Below are positions 17,184 through 26,239 of a stretch of 64,000 bases of DNA, piece by piece. The notes beneath the pieces are model-generated. The model saw only the letters and a program-made list of their open reading frames with translations, did no database searches and was not told where the DNA came from. The DNA lies in the NCBI GenBank assembly GCA_030646715.1, contig JAUSLJ010000048.1, forward strand, positions 1 through 64,000, in the 5' to 3' direction. A program made the position numbers and the translations under genes. Position 1 is the stretch's first letter. Every line of letters begins with the position of its first letter. Source of the stretch: Agitococcus sp. GTDB taxonomy: Bacteria; Pseudomonadota; Gammaproteobacteria; Pseudomonadales; Moraxellaceae.

Positions 17184-17444
17184 TCAGTCAAGCAAGCTCG
17201 AACGTACTGAATTTTGTGTCCCTTGCGGAATTTGCTCTTTAATCTGTTCAATGTGCAAGGTGGTTAGAGCTGCATCATCCCGTTCATATTGGGGTAATAA
17301 ATTGACCGAAAGCAGGCGTAATGCGTGATGAAGGGTCTGTGTTTCTGACATATCAAGTAGCTCAGCCAGACGTTTTACTGTTTTACGACTCACACCCGTT
17401 GCACTGTCATGAGTGCGATATCGAAAGGCAATTTGATCAGACAT
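17184..17444 (-). CDS. antitoxin with DNA-binding N-terminus
   Basis: 86 residues from the ATG at 17444 (GGAGG 8 nt upstream; a further in-frame ATG at 17456 overlaps that ribosome site and is rejected). The N-terminal half (FRYRTHDSATGVSRKTVKRLAELLDMSETQTLHHALRLL) has the strand-helix-helix pattern of ribbon-helix-helix proteins. The tail KEQIPQGTQNSVRSSLLD is shared with the mini-antitoxin next to the toxin. A 15-bp inverted repeat directly upstream is a probable autoregulatory operator. 113 bp separate it from the mini-antitoxin. Confidence 0.7.
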   Translation of the reverse strand: MSDQIAFRYRTHDSATGVSRKTVKRLAELLDMSETQTLHHALRLLSVNLLPQYERDDAALTTLHIEQIKEQIPQGTQNSVRSSLLD

Positions 17445-17449
17445 AATAG

Positions 17450-17486
17450 CCTCCAAAAAGATATATTAAAGATATCTTTTTGGAGG
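17450..17486. promoter_or_regulatory. 15-bp perfect inverted repeat, antitoxin operator
   Basis: CCTCCAAAAAGATAT (17450-17464) and ATATCTTTTTGGAGG (17472-17486) are perfect inverted arms around a 7-nt spacer. The arm nearer the gene includes the Shine-Dalgarno of the antitoxin. It could be a DNA operator for the ribbon-helix-helix protein or an mRNA hairpin sequestering the ribosome site. Confidence 0.65.
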
Positions 17487-17503
17487 GTTGTTGTCAATGT
17501 CGC

Positions 17504-19828
17504 TTATTTACTTTGGCGAGCACGCAGTAACCTCAAGCCATTAAACACCACCAACAAACTAGCACCCATATCGGCAAACACTGCCATCCATAACGTCGCT
17601 TGACCACTCAGTGCCAGTACTAAAAACACCGCTTTGATGCCCAATGCCAAGACAATATTTTGCTTCAAGATGCCTGCGGTGCGCTGACTCAACATAATAA
17701 AATCGGCAATCTTGCGTGGATCGTCATCCATAATCGCTACGTCTGCGGTTTCCAACGCCGTCGCCGTCCCTGCCGCACCCATTGCAAAACCAATGTCGGC
17801 ACGCGCTAAGGCAGGTGCATCGTTGACACCATCCCCTACCATGCCTACCGCACCATAACGCGTGTTCAATTCAGCAATGGTTGCCTGTTTATCTTCGGGC
17901 AAAAGATTGCCGCGTGCATCCTGAATATCCAGTTGTTCGGCAATGAATCGCGCTGTTGCGGGATTGTCACCTGTGAGCATCACTGGTTCAATCCCTAGAG
18001 CTTTGAGTGCAGCAACGGCCTGTAAACTTTCAGGCCGAATCGTGTCAGCAACCGCAAATATCGCTATTGGACGGGTGGCTGAACACAAGATGATTGCCGT
18101 TTTACCGACATTTTCCAATGCCGCTAATTGAGCCTCTAATGTACGAGAGCAAAGCCCTAGCTCTTCAACCAGACGATGATTACCCAAATGCCAAGGCTGG
18201 CCATTGATTGTGCCTTTGACACCCCTCCCATTAAGCACAGCAAAATCTTCAACGGATTGGCTCTTAACATTAGATTGACGCTCTTTCCAACCCAAAACCA
18301 CCGCTTTAGCTACAGGGTGTGTACTGTTTCCATCTAGGCTTGCGGCAATCAATAATGCTTCTTCAATCGCCATATCAGCAACAGCAATCGTGTCAGTGAG
18401 TATCGGTTTGCCTTGGGTTAAAGTGCCAGTTTTATCAAGGGCAACGACTTTTAATAACCGTCCACCCTCAAGATGAACTCCACCTTTGATTAAAATACCG
18501 TGTTTCGCCGCAGCCGCCAGACCACTAACAACCGTAATCGGCGTTGAGATCACCAAGGCACAAGGACAGGCAATCACCAGTAACACCAATGCTTCATATA
18601 GCCATGCACTCCACGTCCCGCCCATGAGCAATGGCCCGAAGATGGCAACAGCCGCCGCAAGCACAACAACGGCAGGCGTATAATAATGAGCAAATTGATC
18701 GACAAAACGCTGTGTAGGTGCGCGTTGCGACTGGGCATTTTGAATGGCGGCGGCAATACGAGCCAACGTACTTTCACTCGCCGTTGCCGTGACAATCGCT
18801 TCAACCACCCCGTCGGTGACAATACTCCCTGCATACAGGGCATCGCCTATCTGTTTATCAACGGGTAGGCTTTCGCCAGTAATCGGGGCTTGATTCAGTG
18901 CAGCACGCCCAGAGTCAACGCGAGCATCCAATGGTACGCGTGCGCCCGTGCGGACACGGATACGACTATTTAGAGCCACTTGTGCAACAGGGACTTCCTG
19001 CCACATATCGCCTTGTTGTACCTCGGCGGTATCTGGTGCTAACGCGGTTAAGGCTTTGATGGCATTGCGTGCGCGTTCCAGAGACAAGGCTTCGATAGCC
19101 TCAGCAACAGCAAACAAAAAGATGACCATCGCTGCTTCTGGCCATTTGCCAATGACCACCGCGCCTGCAACCGCCAGCGACATTAAAAAATAAATATTCA
19201 ATGTTAAATTACTGAGAGCAATCCAGCCTTTTTTTAGAATCGGTAAGCCTGTACTGACGATAGAAGCCGCAGCCATTACCATGACTGGCCAACTGGTATC
19301 TTGCCCAATCTGCCACGCCAACACTTCCGCGCCGATGGCGGTCACCCCGCTCACCGCCAGCAAGATTTTCTTTTTGCCATCCAGTGATGGTGCGACTGGT
19401 GTTGAAGCAACGCCTGTTAGCAGCAACTTCGGTGCCATATCAATGGCCTGTAACGCCTTGGCAATCACCCCCTCATCATCAAGCTGGTGATACACCGTCA
19501 ATTCTCTGTCGAGCAAATTGAAATCCAAACGCTTGATGCCCGACATCACTTCCAGTTTGTTGCGAATCAGCCGCTCTTCGGTCGGACAATCCATGTTGTC
19601 GATACGGTAACGTACGGAACGAGCATCTACAGGCACAATAGCCGTTTCAGCATTTGTCTCTTTGCCACTTATAGCCTCAGAACTACAACAAGCATCGGCA
19701 TGGGTATGTACATCGCTGGTTTTAATGATAACAACGGGAGCAACGGCTGGAGTATGACAATCTGTTGAACTGCAACAAGCTGTTTTGGGCAGTGCAGATT
19801 GAGCGTTTAGTGGGTCATGTTGGCTCAT
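17504..19828 (-). CDS. cadA: Zn/Cd/Pb-translocating P1B-type ATPase (CadA/ZntA)
   Basis: 774 residues. The N-terminus is rich in metal ligands (CCSSTDC, HTHADACCSS) and is followed by an HMA domain with MDCPTEE, the ZntA/CadA form of the metal site. Then come TGESLPVDK, the CPC motif in IACPCALVIS (transmembrane ion site), DKTGTLTQGKP with the phosphorylated aspartate, HP in NSTHPVAKA and GDGVNDAPAL. CPC with the MDCPxE domain is typical of Zn2+/Cd2+/Pb2+ exporters of the inner membrane. It is transcribed divergently from a MerR regulator with overlapping promoters. Confidence 0.92.
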   Translation of the reverse strand: MSQHDPLNAQSALPKTACCSSTDCHTPAVAPVVIIKTSDVHTHADACCSSEAISGKETNAETAIVPVDARSVRYRIDNMDCPTEERLIRNKLEVMSGIKRLDFNLLDRELTVYHQLDDEGVIAKALQAIDMAPKLLLTGVASTPVAPSLDGKKKILLAVSGVTAIGAEVLAWQIGQDTSWPVMVMAAASIVSTGLPILKKGWIALSNLTLNIYFLMSLAVAGAVVIGKWPEAAMVIFLFAVAEAIEALSLERARNAIKALTALAPDTAEVQQGDMWQEVPVAQVALNSRIRVRTGARVPLDARVDSGRAALNQAPITGESLPVDKQIGDALYAGSIVTDGVVEAIVTATASESTLARIAAAIQNAQSQRAPTQRFVDQFAHYYTPAVVVLAAAVAIFGPLLMGGTWSAWLYEALVLLVIACPCALVISTPITVVSGLAAAAKHGILIKGGVHLEGGRLLKVVALDKTGTLTQGKPILTDTIAVADMAIEEALLIAASLDGNSTHPVAKAVVLGWKERQSNVKSQSVEDFAVLNGRGVKGTINGQPWHLGNHRLVEELGLCSRTLEAQLAALENVGKTAIILCSATRPIAIFAVADTIRPESLQAVAALKALGIEPVMLTGDNPATARFIAEQLDIQDARGNLLPEDKQATIAELNTRYGAVGMVGDGVNDAPALARADIGFAMGAAGTATALETADVAIMDDDPRKIADFIMLSQRTAGILKQNIVLALGIKAVFLVLALSGQATLWMAVFADMGASLLVVFNGLRLLRARQSK

Positions 19829-19844
19829 GATGATGTACCTAATG

Positions 19845-19889
19845 TTGACAATACCCTCATTAAACAGTCTATAGTTACTACAGGGTCAA
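19845..19889. promoter_or_regulatory. divergent MerR-type promoters with 19-bp spacers
   Basis: On the minus strand TTGACC (19884-19889) and TTTAAT (19859-19864) are 19 bp apart and face cadA. On the plus strand TTGACA (19845-19850) and TATAGT (19870-19875) are also 19 bp apart and face the regulator. The spacer contains CCTGTAGTAACTATAG, an imperfect dyad like CadR/PbrR operators. Over-long spacers are the signature of promoters activated by MerR-type DNA twisting. Confidence 0.75.
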
Positions 19890-19909
19890 GCTTTTTCAGG
19901 AAATTAATC

Positions 19910-20371
19910 ATGCGTATTGGCGAGTTGGCGCAACGTGGTCATTGTGATGTCGAAACCATCCGTTTTTATGAACAGGAAAAACTGTTAGATACACCAATGC
20001 GTGAGGCTAATGGCTATCGCAGCTATACCGATGCTCATCTGCTTCAACTCAAATTCATTCGTCATTGCCGCTCATTAGACATGGGTTTGCCCGATGTCCG
20101 CAGGTTACGTCAGTTTCAGAGTAATCCTGAACTGGTCTGTGATGACATCAATGAACTGATTGATAGCCAGATTACGCGGATTCATCAACAGATAGAGTCG
20201 TTACGTTTGCTGGAGCAGCAATTGCATACGCTGCGTGATAGTTGCCATCACCATGAAAAAATCCGTGACTGCGGTATTCTGAAAAATCTGGAGCAAGCGG
20301 CGAAGGGAGAAAATTGTGATTGCCATGCTGACGTTGGGATAAAGAAAGAAGCTGTTATGCACCAACATTAA
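19910..20371 (+). CDS. cadR: MerR-family Cd/Pb/Zn-responsive regulator (CadR/PbrR-like)
   Basis: 153 residues from ATG 19910 (AGGAA 8 nt upstream); the frame extends upstream into the promoter. The N-terminal winged helix reads MRIGELAQRGHCDVETIRFYE. The metal-binding region has a conserved cysteine in PELVCDDIN (about 78), then RDSCHHHEKIRDCGIL with the two loop cysteines, and a C-terminal NCDCHADVG cluster as in CadR/PbrR. It would activate the divergent cadA through the 19-bp-spaced promoter. Confidence 0.88.
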   Translation: MRIGELAQRGHCDVETIRFYEQEKLLDTPMREANGYRSYTDAHLLQLKFIRHCRSLDMGLPDVRRLRQFQSNPELVCDDINELIDSQITRIHQQIESLRLLEQQLHTLRDSCHHHEKIRDCGILKNLEQAAKGENCDCHADVGIKKEAVMHQH

Positions 20372-20398
20372 GCGGGTACATAACAGCAAACTAACGGA

Positions 20399-21652
20399 TT
20401 AGTCGATAGTCCCATTCAACCAGTCTGGCCAAAGTAATTTGGCATTTAGTAATAAACGGTAATACGAACGTAAAGCCGCAACTTTGGCACTGGTGGCATC
20501 CTCAGCCGCCATTAACGCTTGTCGTCGCGCCAACAACAGTAGTTGCACATCACCCTCACCCAGTTGATACGCTTTTTGTGTCAGTTTGGCATTATCAAAC
20601 AAAGTGGTTGCTGCTTGTTGCGCAAGTTGCCAGCGTTCAAAATAACCCGTAGCCGCCGTATAACTGGCTTGAATAGCCGCCCGTTGTTCGCGTTCAGTTA
20701 AGGTCAAGTTTTGGCGAGCAACACTCACTTGTGCTTGCTGCCGCTCGACTTCCAGTGATCGACGTTTGCTGGTGATGGGAATACTGGCCGTTACACCAAT
20801 CAACTTTTCACTGCCATAGGCTTCCCTGCCTGTAAACACACCAAAAGTCGGATCAGGCCGTTGTTCCGCTTTGGCACGTTGCGCTAGGGCTTCGGCACTG
20901 GCGACTTGTGCTTGCGCTAACGTCAGTTGATCGTTCACCGCGAGCATCCGCGTTTGCCACCACGATAAATCTTGTGGCACGGCAATTGGCTCTGGCAGTG
21001 CCGTCGTTTTAGCTTCTTCCGTGGCTTGATAACGAGCGGCTAAAAACGTCCATGCCGTGACTTCGGCATTCTTGGCTTCACTGACCTGTCGCTGAATAGC
21101 AATTAACTCCGCACTCGCCAGACGTTGTTCCAGCACGGCGGCATCACCACTTTTGACTCGTTTGCCGACGACAGCGACATTATCTTCAATACTGCTTTGT
21201 TGACTCAGCAGTAACGTTTTACGCGCATCGGCAGCCAGCCAGTCAAACCACGCATTAAGCAATGCTTCTGCCGCTTCACGGCGAGCTTGTTGATATTCTG
21301 CGGGAGCTATCAAATGAATGGCCTTGGCACTGGCTTCATCCGCTTTAACTTTGTTGGGTAGGCGAAAAGTCCGTTCCAGCCCGACATTCCACTCATTGGA
21401 GTTTGAGCCAGTACCTGTATCGCGACGTTGATAAGTGCCATTAGCCACCCATTCGTAAGGCGGCAGCACGAGTTGAGCAGCCTCAATTTTAGCAGCGGCC
21501 AAAGCGTTGTCAGCACTGACCAAGGCGGGGTCATTGGTCAGCCAGCGTAGTGCTGTTGACTCTGGCAACACCAGTGGAATAGCGACATCCGCCGCAGAGG
21601 TCAAACCCATGCTTAACAACAGAGGTAAAAGCGAAAAGTAACGTAGTGTCAT
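20399..21652 (-). CDS. czcC: CzcC-like outer membrane factor
   Basis: 417 residues from ATG 21652 (GAGGAG upstream, overlapping the DUF3240 stop as TAATG); the longer frame is discarded. Signal peptide about 1-20, then TolC-type helical hairpins rich in Ala/Gln with duplicated LxxARxxxxxAE-like segments. It would form the outer-membrane channel for the CzcBA pump. It is the last gene of the operon, while in classical czc clusters it comes first. Confidence 0.85.
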   Translation of the reverse strand: MTLRYFSLLPLLLSMGLTSAADVAIPLVLPESTALRWLTNDPALVSADNALAAAKIEAAQLVLPPYEWVANGTYQRRDTGTGSNSNEWNVGLERTFRLPNKVKADEASAKAIHLIAPAEYQQARREAAEALLNAWFDWLAADARKTLLLSQQSSIEDNVAVVGKRVKSGDAAVLEQRLASAELIAIQRQVSEAKNAEVTAWTFLAARYQATEEAKTTALPEPIAVPQDLSWWQTRMLAVNDQLTLAQAQVASAEALAQRAKAEQRPDPTFGVFTGREAYGSEKLIGVTASIPITSKRRSLEVERQQAQVSVARQNLTLTEREQRAAIQASYTAATGYFERWQLAQQAATTLFDNAKLTQKAYQLGEGDVQLLLLARRQALMAAEDATSAKVAALRSYYRLLLNAKLLWPDWLNGTID

Positions 21653-21951
21653 TATAATGCTCCTCTGGACATGACATGAGTCATCCAAAACAACACGCCA
21701 GAGTTCGCAAACATGACGCGCAACTCTGCTAGTAATGACTCGGCATCTTCGTCGCTTAATAACGCCTGTATCAGTACTGCGTCACCCCGTCCCAATACCT
21801 GTTCGCCTTGGTCAAGATCACCAATATGGCCACCATGACTCGCCGCAGCTTGGCTAACAAAGATCGAGATTTTCGGGTGCATCAATAATTGATCTAATAG
21901 TTTCTCTTCCAGTTCGGGAGAGCCTAATAAATTCAGGCAAACATCAGTCAT
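21652..21951 (-). CDS. DUF3240-like small protein of czc operons
   Basis: 99 residues from ATG 21951 (AGGAGG 8 nt upstream). It is a compact alpha/beta protein reading VCLNLLGSPELEEKLLDQLL, then GGHIGDLDQGEQVLGRGD. It resembles the DUF3240 family found beside CzcA genes, with a PII-like or ferredoxin-like fold. The first 8 bp overlap czcA and its stop overlaps czcC, so it is translated between the two. Function unknown; a metal or regulatory role at the pump is inferred from position only. Confidence 0.65.
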   Translation of the reverse strand: MTDVCLNLLGSPELEEKLLDQLLMHPKISIFVSQAAASHGGHIGDLDQGEQVLGRGDAVLIQALLSDEDAESLLAELRVMFANSGVLFWMTHVMSRGAL

Positions 21952-24900
21952 GGCGCGCCTCCTTGAAAGCGTAGCGGGCATAGAGCATCGGTAAAATAAT
22001 AAGGGTTAACGCAGTCGCCGTAATCAAACCACCAATCACGACTATCGCCAGTGGCCGCTGAATTTCTGAGCCTGGGCCTGTGGCAAATAACAGCGGCAAC
22101 AAACCAAAAGCGGTAATGGCTGCCGTCATCAACACGGGTCGTAACCGTCTTTTTGCTCCTTCGCGCACCACCTGATCTATGCTTAAACCTTCGGCATGGA
22201 GCTGATTAAAATAACTCACCATCACCACACCATTGAGAACGGCAATACCAAGCAAGGCGATAAAACCCACGGAGGCGGGAACTGAAAGATATTCACCCGT
22301 CAGCCATAAGCCCATAATGCCGCCGACCAGCGCAAAGGGAATATTACTGAGCACCAATAACGCTTGGCGTAACGACCTAAAACTGGAAAACAGCAGAATA
22401 AAAATCAGTAACAAGGCGATGGGGGTAACGATACCCAAACGCGCTGCTGCCCTTTGCTGATTCTCGAATTGACCGCCAAAGCTGAGCCTATAACCGTCTG
22501 GTAATTTCACTTTAGCGGCGATGGTGCGTTTGGACTCTTCGACAAAACCGACCAAATCACGGCCTGTGACGTTGGCAACAACTACGCTGTAACGACTGCC
22601 TAACTCACGGTCTATTTTGACGGGACCCGCCACGCGCTCCAGTCGGGCAATGGTGTTTAGGGGGATGGATTCGCCCGCAGGATTGGTAATACGCAGATTG
22701 GCAAAATCGCCTGGTGACATCCGCAACTCTTCCGAACCACGAATCTGGATAGGCACACGACGAACCCCTTCAAGTACAGTCCCTGCCTCTACGCCCTGAA
22801 GTTGCAGCCGCAGTGCTTCCTGCACCTCTTCGACTGATAAACCAAAACGCCCTGCCGCCAGTCGGTCAACAACGACACTGAGATACTGGACACCATCGTT
22901 AACAACGGTATAAACATCCTGATTTCCTGAAACGGTTTTCAATGAGGCTTCAATTTCACCCGCTAACCGATTGAGTGTCGTCAGGTCAGGGCCGAAAATC
23001 TTCACCGCGACATCACCACGCACGCCCATAATCATCTCGGAGACGCGCATTTCAATGGGCATGGTGAAGCTATACGCCGTGCCTGGCAGTTGATCCAGCA
23101 CTTTACGCAGTTCATCCAGCAGTTCGTCTTTACTGTCCATACGCCACTCAGAACGTGGTTTCAGAATCAGAAAAGTATCTGTTTGGTTCAACCCCATCGG
23201 GTCAAGGCCAATATCATCAGATCCAGCCCGTGCAACGACACCGATAACTTCAGGCACAGCTTTCATTACTGCTTGCTGAATTTTTAGATCGAGTGCTGCA
23301 CTTTCTTCCAGACTAATGGATGGCAGCTTTTCAATGCCCATGACAATATCGCCTTCATCCATCGTCGGGATAAAGGTTTTACCGACTTGCAGGTAAAGCA
23401 CGCCAGCTAACACCAGCAACAGACCTGCACCTGCCATCACCACTTTTTGATGGAGAAACGCTTTGTTGAGTAAGGGTTCATAAAGACGCAATAACTGACG
23501 AGGTAACCACGGTTCTTCATGCGCCACTGATTTCAACAACAAGGAAGCCAATACGGGAATAACCGTTAATGACAGCACTAAAGAACTGCCTAGAGCAAAG
23601 ACAATGGTCATGGCAACAGGGACAAAAAACTTGCCTTCCATGCCTTGTAGCGTCAATAACGGCAAAAAGACAATGATGATAATCAGCATACCTGTGACCA
23701 CAGGAGCCGCTACTTCACGCACGGCTCTATAGACAATATGCAGACGAGGTAATTTCCCCTTTGATGGGTCATGTGCCAAATGCTGAACGACGTTTTCCAC
23801 CACCACCACGGCCGCATCCACGAGCATACCAATGGCAATCGCCAAACCGCCCAGACTCATTAAATTAGCCGACATGCCAACTTGGTGCATCAAAATAAAC
23901 GTCGCCAAGGCCGACAAGGGTAACACCACGGCGACAGTGACCGCTGCACGGACATTACCCAAAAATACGCCCAATAAAATCAGCACCAGCACAATCGCTT
24001 CACCGAGAGATTGAGTGACCGCACCCACAGCTTTATCCACCAAAGAAGCGCGATTATAAAAGACGCTGAGTTTGGTGCCTTTGGGCAAACTTGGCATCAG
24101 CTCAGTGATTTTGTGTTCGACTCCTGCCACGACTTGACGGGCATTAGCCCCCGCCAATCCCAACACTAAACCTTCAACGGCTTCGCCTTTACCACTTTCG
24201 GTGACCACACCATTACGGGTCATTTCGCCTATGCGTACTTCGGCAACATCGCTGATACGCACGGGAGTCATGCCATCTACTTTGATAACAATCGCGCGCA
24301 AGTCATCCAGACTGGTGATATTGCCTTCGCTGCGCACCAACAACACTTCCCCACCTTCACGCAACCGCCCTGCCCCGTCATTACGGTTATTGGCTTCTAT
24401 TTTCGCTTTCAACACGTCGATGGTGATACCTGCTGCGGCCATGCGTACAGGATCTGGCACGACTTCATAACTGCGCGACACTCCACCCAAGACGTTGACA
24501 TCAGCTACGCCAGATACGGTGCGTAATGCAGGTCTAATCACCCAGTCGAGCAGAGACTTACGTTCCATCAGGCTCATATTGGGATTATCGACGGTGAACT
24601 GAAACATCTCGCCCAGTGGGGTGGTGATTGGAGCCATACCGCCTTCTAAGGTTGAAGGCAGATCGGACATCACTCCTGACAGACGTTCCGCGACTTGCTG
24701 GCGCGCCCAATAAATATCAGTACCATCATTGAAGGTCAGGGTAATATCGACAATTCCGTATTTAACGGTAGTACGCAGCATCTCTTGTTTAGGAATACCG
24801 AGCATTTCCGTTTCAATCGGCACGGCAACACGGTTTTCCACTTCTTCTGGGGTCATGCCTGGGGCTTTGAGAATGATTTTTACCTGTGTACTGGCGACAT

Positions 24901-25021
24901 CAGGAAAAGCATCAATGGGAATTTGCTGAAAGGCATACCACCCCATGCCTGACAGCAAGGCGGCGAGTATGAGAATAAACACCCGTTGCGCGAGCGCAAA
25001 TTGAATAAGTCTGGTAATCAT
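21944..25021 (-). CDS. czcA: CzcA-type heavy-metal RND transporter
   Basis: 1025 residues with 12 expected membrane helices and two large periplasmic loops. IPIDAFPDVASTQV near the N-terminus and GMLVDAAVVVVENV in helix 4 (proton-relay aspartate) are HME-RND signatures. SEMIMGVRGDVAVKIFG matches the Zn/Co/Cd branch rather than the copper branch, which has RIDML at that place. It exports divalent cations across the envelope with CzcB and CzcC by proton antiport. Confidence 0.92.
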   Translation of the reverse strand: MITRLIQFALAQRVFILILAALLSGMGWYAFQQIPIDAFPDVASTQVKIILKAPGMTPEEVENRVAVPIETEMLGIPKQEMLRTTVKYGIVDITLTFNDGTDIYWARQQVAERLSGVMSDLPSTLEGGMAPITTPLGEMFQFTVDNPNMSLMERKSLLDWVIRPALRTVSGVADVNVLGGVSRSYEVVPDPVRMAAAGITIDVLKAKIEANNRNDGAGRLREGGEVLLVRSEGNITSLDDLRAIVIKVDGMTPVRISDVAEVRIGEMTRNGVVTESGKGEAVEGLVLGLAGANARQVVAGVEHKITELMPSLPKGTKLSVFYNRASLVDKAVGAVTQSLGEAIVLVLILLGVFLGNVRAAVTVAVVLPLSALATFILMHQVGMSANLMSLGGLAIAIGMLVDAAVVVVENVVQHLAHDPSKGKLPRLHIVYRAVREVAAPVVTGMLIIIIVFLPLLTLQGMEGKFFVPVAMTIVFALGSSLVLSLTVIPVLASLLLKSVAHEEPWLPRQLLRLYEPLLNKAFLHQKVVMAGAGLLLVLAGVLYLQVGKTFIPTMDEGDIVMGIEKLPSISLEESAALDLKIQQAVMKAVPEVIGVVARAGSDDIGLDPMGLNQTDTFLILKPRSEWRMDSKDELLDELRKVLDQLPGTAYSFTMPIEMRVSEMIMGVRGDVAVKIFGPDLTTLNRLAGEIEASLKTVSGNQDVYTVVNDGVQYLSVVVDRLAAGRFGLSVEEVQEALRLQLQGVEAGTVLEGVRRVPIQIRGSEELRMSPGDFANLRITNPAGESIPLNTIARLERVAGPVKIDRELGSRYSVVVANVTGRDLVGFVEESKRTIAAKVKLPDGYRLSFGGQFENQQRAAARLGIVTPIALLLIFILLFSSFRSLRQALLVLSNIPFALVGGIMGLWLTGEYLSVPASVGFIALLGIAVLNGVVMVSYFNQLHAEGLSIDQVVREGAKRRLRPVLMTAAITAFGLLPLLFATGPGSEIQRPLAIVVIGGLITATALTLIILPMLYARYAFKEARHD

Positions 25022-25024
25022 GGC

Positions 25025-26137
25025 TTATTCTTCCTCCGCCCCACCGACACCTTGCCACGCCGCTTTCAGGGCAATGACACTGGTTGCGGCAATACGGTCA
25101 CCCGCTTTCAGCGTACCGCTGACCTTGGCGCGTTGACCTGCGCTGGCGACAACCTGAATCGGGATGGCGTTAAAATTGCCTTTATCACGCACAAAAACCA
25201 CCACTTGCTGACCTTGACGGGCGATAGAGGCAATCGGAATATCCCACGCCGCGCCCGTAGGTACAGGTAATTCCACTTGCACAAAATCACCCAAACGCAG
25301 TGCTGTTGCTCCACTGGTGACTTTGGCGCGCACATGGGCGGTTTGGCCATTACCCGTTAATGGACTCACGCTCAACACCATGCCCTCGGCACCACCTGCG
25401 ATATGCAACTTATGCCCTGTCGTCCAGCGTGAAGCTTCACCACTGGGGATTTGCACATCCAGCCATAAGGTGTCGAGTTTGGCGAGCTGCAACAACGGAT
25501 CGGCAGCGACCACACGTTGCCCTAATTTGGCGTTCAGGCCAGTAACCGTTGCCGATGTCTTAGCAGTAACCGTCAGTTCATTACTAACGACACCCTTCTC
25601 CGTCATACGGCGCAACTCTGCCTTGCTCACGCCCGACAGTGTCAACATCGCTTGTGCTTGATTAAGCACGGCTTCGGCATCACGTTGCGCTGATTCGGCT
25701 TCATCGACACGCCGTTGCGGAATAATGCCCTCGTTAAATAATGCCCGTTCACGGGTAGCCGTCGCTTTGACCAGCCGCAGCCGATTAGCCGCTTGCACCA
25801 AGGCCAGTTGCTGTTCGCCCAATTGCGGACTACTTAACACCACTAACGGCGCACCCACCGCAACACGCTGGTTTTCTTGCACTAGAATCTGACTGACTAA
25901 ACCCGCTACAGGTGCGCTGACGACCTGCTCCTGTTGTGGCGGCAGAATAACTTGAGCAGGAAAACGTGTGCCAACGGTATCGGGCTGGCGTTTTAATTCC
26001 ACCAGCTCAATGCCTAAAGCACGCATCTGGTCATCAGAAATGGCGAAGGTGTTGGATGCTTCTTTGGCAAATAGATAAGGGGAGGCACTGAGTAGCATAA
26101 TGGCTACAGCACCTAGAGAGGGACGAAAAAAAGACAT
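25025..26137 (-). CDS. czcB: CzcB-type periplasmic adaptor
   Basis: 370 residues from ATG 26137 (GAGGA 7 nt upstream; the frame also opens with a TTG at 26149). Signal peptide about 1-24, then a barrel-sandwich hybrid domain (VSAPVAGLVSQILVQENQRV), a helical hairpin (about 85-140) and beta-barrel. It links CzcA to the outer-membrane factor. First pump gene of the operon, 3 bp before czcA. Confidence 0.88.
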   Translation of the reverse strand: MSFFRPSLGAVAIMLLSASPYLFAKEASNTFAISDDQMRALGIELVELKRQPDTVGTRFPAQVILPPQQEQVVSAPVAGLVSQILVQENQRVAVGAPLVVLSSPQLGEQQLALVQAANRLRLVKATATRERALFNEGIIPQRRVDEAESAQRDAEAVLNQAQAMLTLSGVSKAELRRMTEKGVVSNELTVTAKTSATVTGLNAKLGQRVVAADPLLQLAKLDTLWLDVQIPSGEASRWTTGHKLHIAGGAEGMVLSVSPLTGNGQTAHVRAKVTSGATALRLGDFVQVELPVPTGAAWDIPIASIARQGQQVVVFVRDKGNFNAIPIQVVASAGQRAKVSGTLKAGDRIAATSVIALKAAWQGVGGAEEE

Positions 26138-26239
26138 GGCAGTCCTCAAGAGAAAACATAAAAATCAATGGAATAAGAGCGGAAAGCCGCTAAGGAATAA
26201 ACGTGAGGAAGCACCGCGCTGAAGGCGGAGCGGAGGCTG

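Noticed and set aside
17450-17486. Rho-independent terminator of cadA
   Set aside because: Stem is AT-rich with no T-tract on the cadA side, and it overlaps the antitoxin ribosome site, which fits an operator better.
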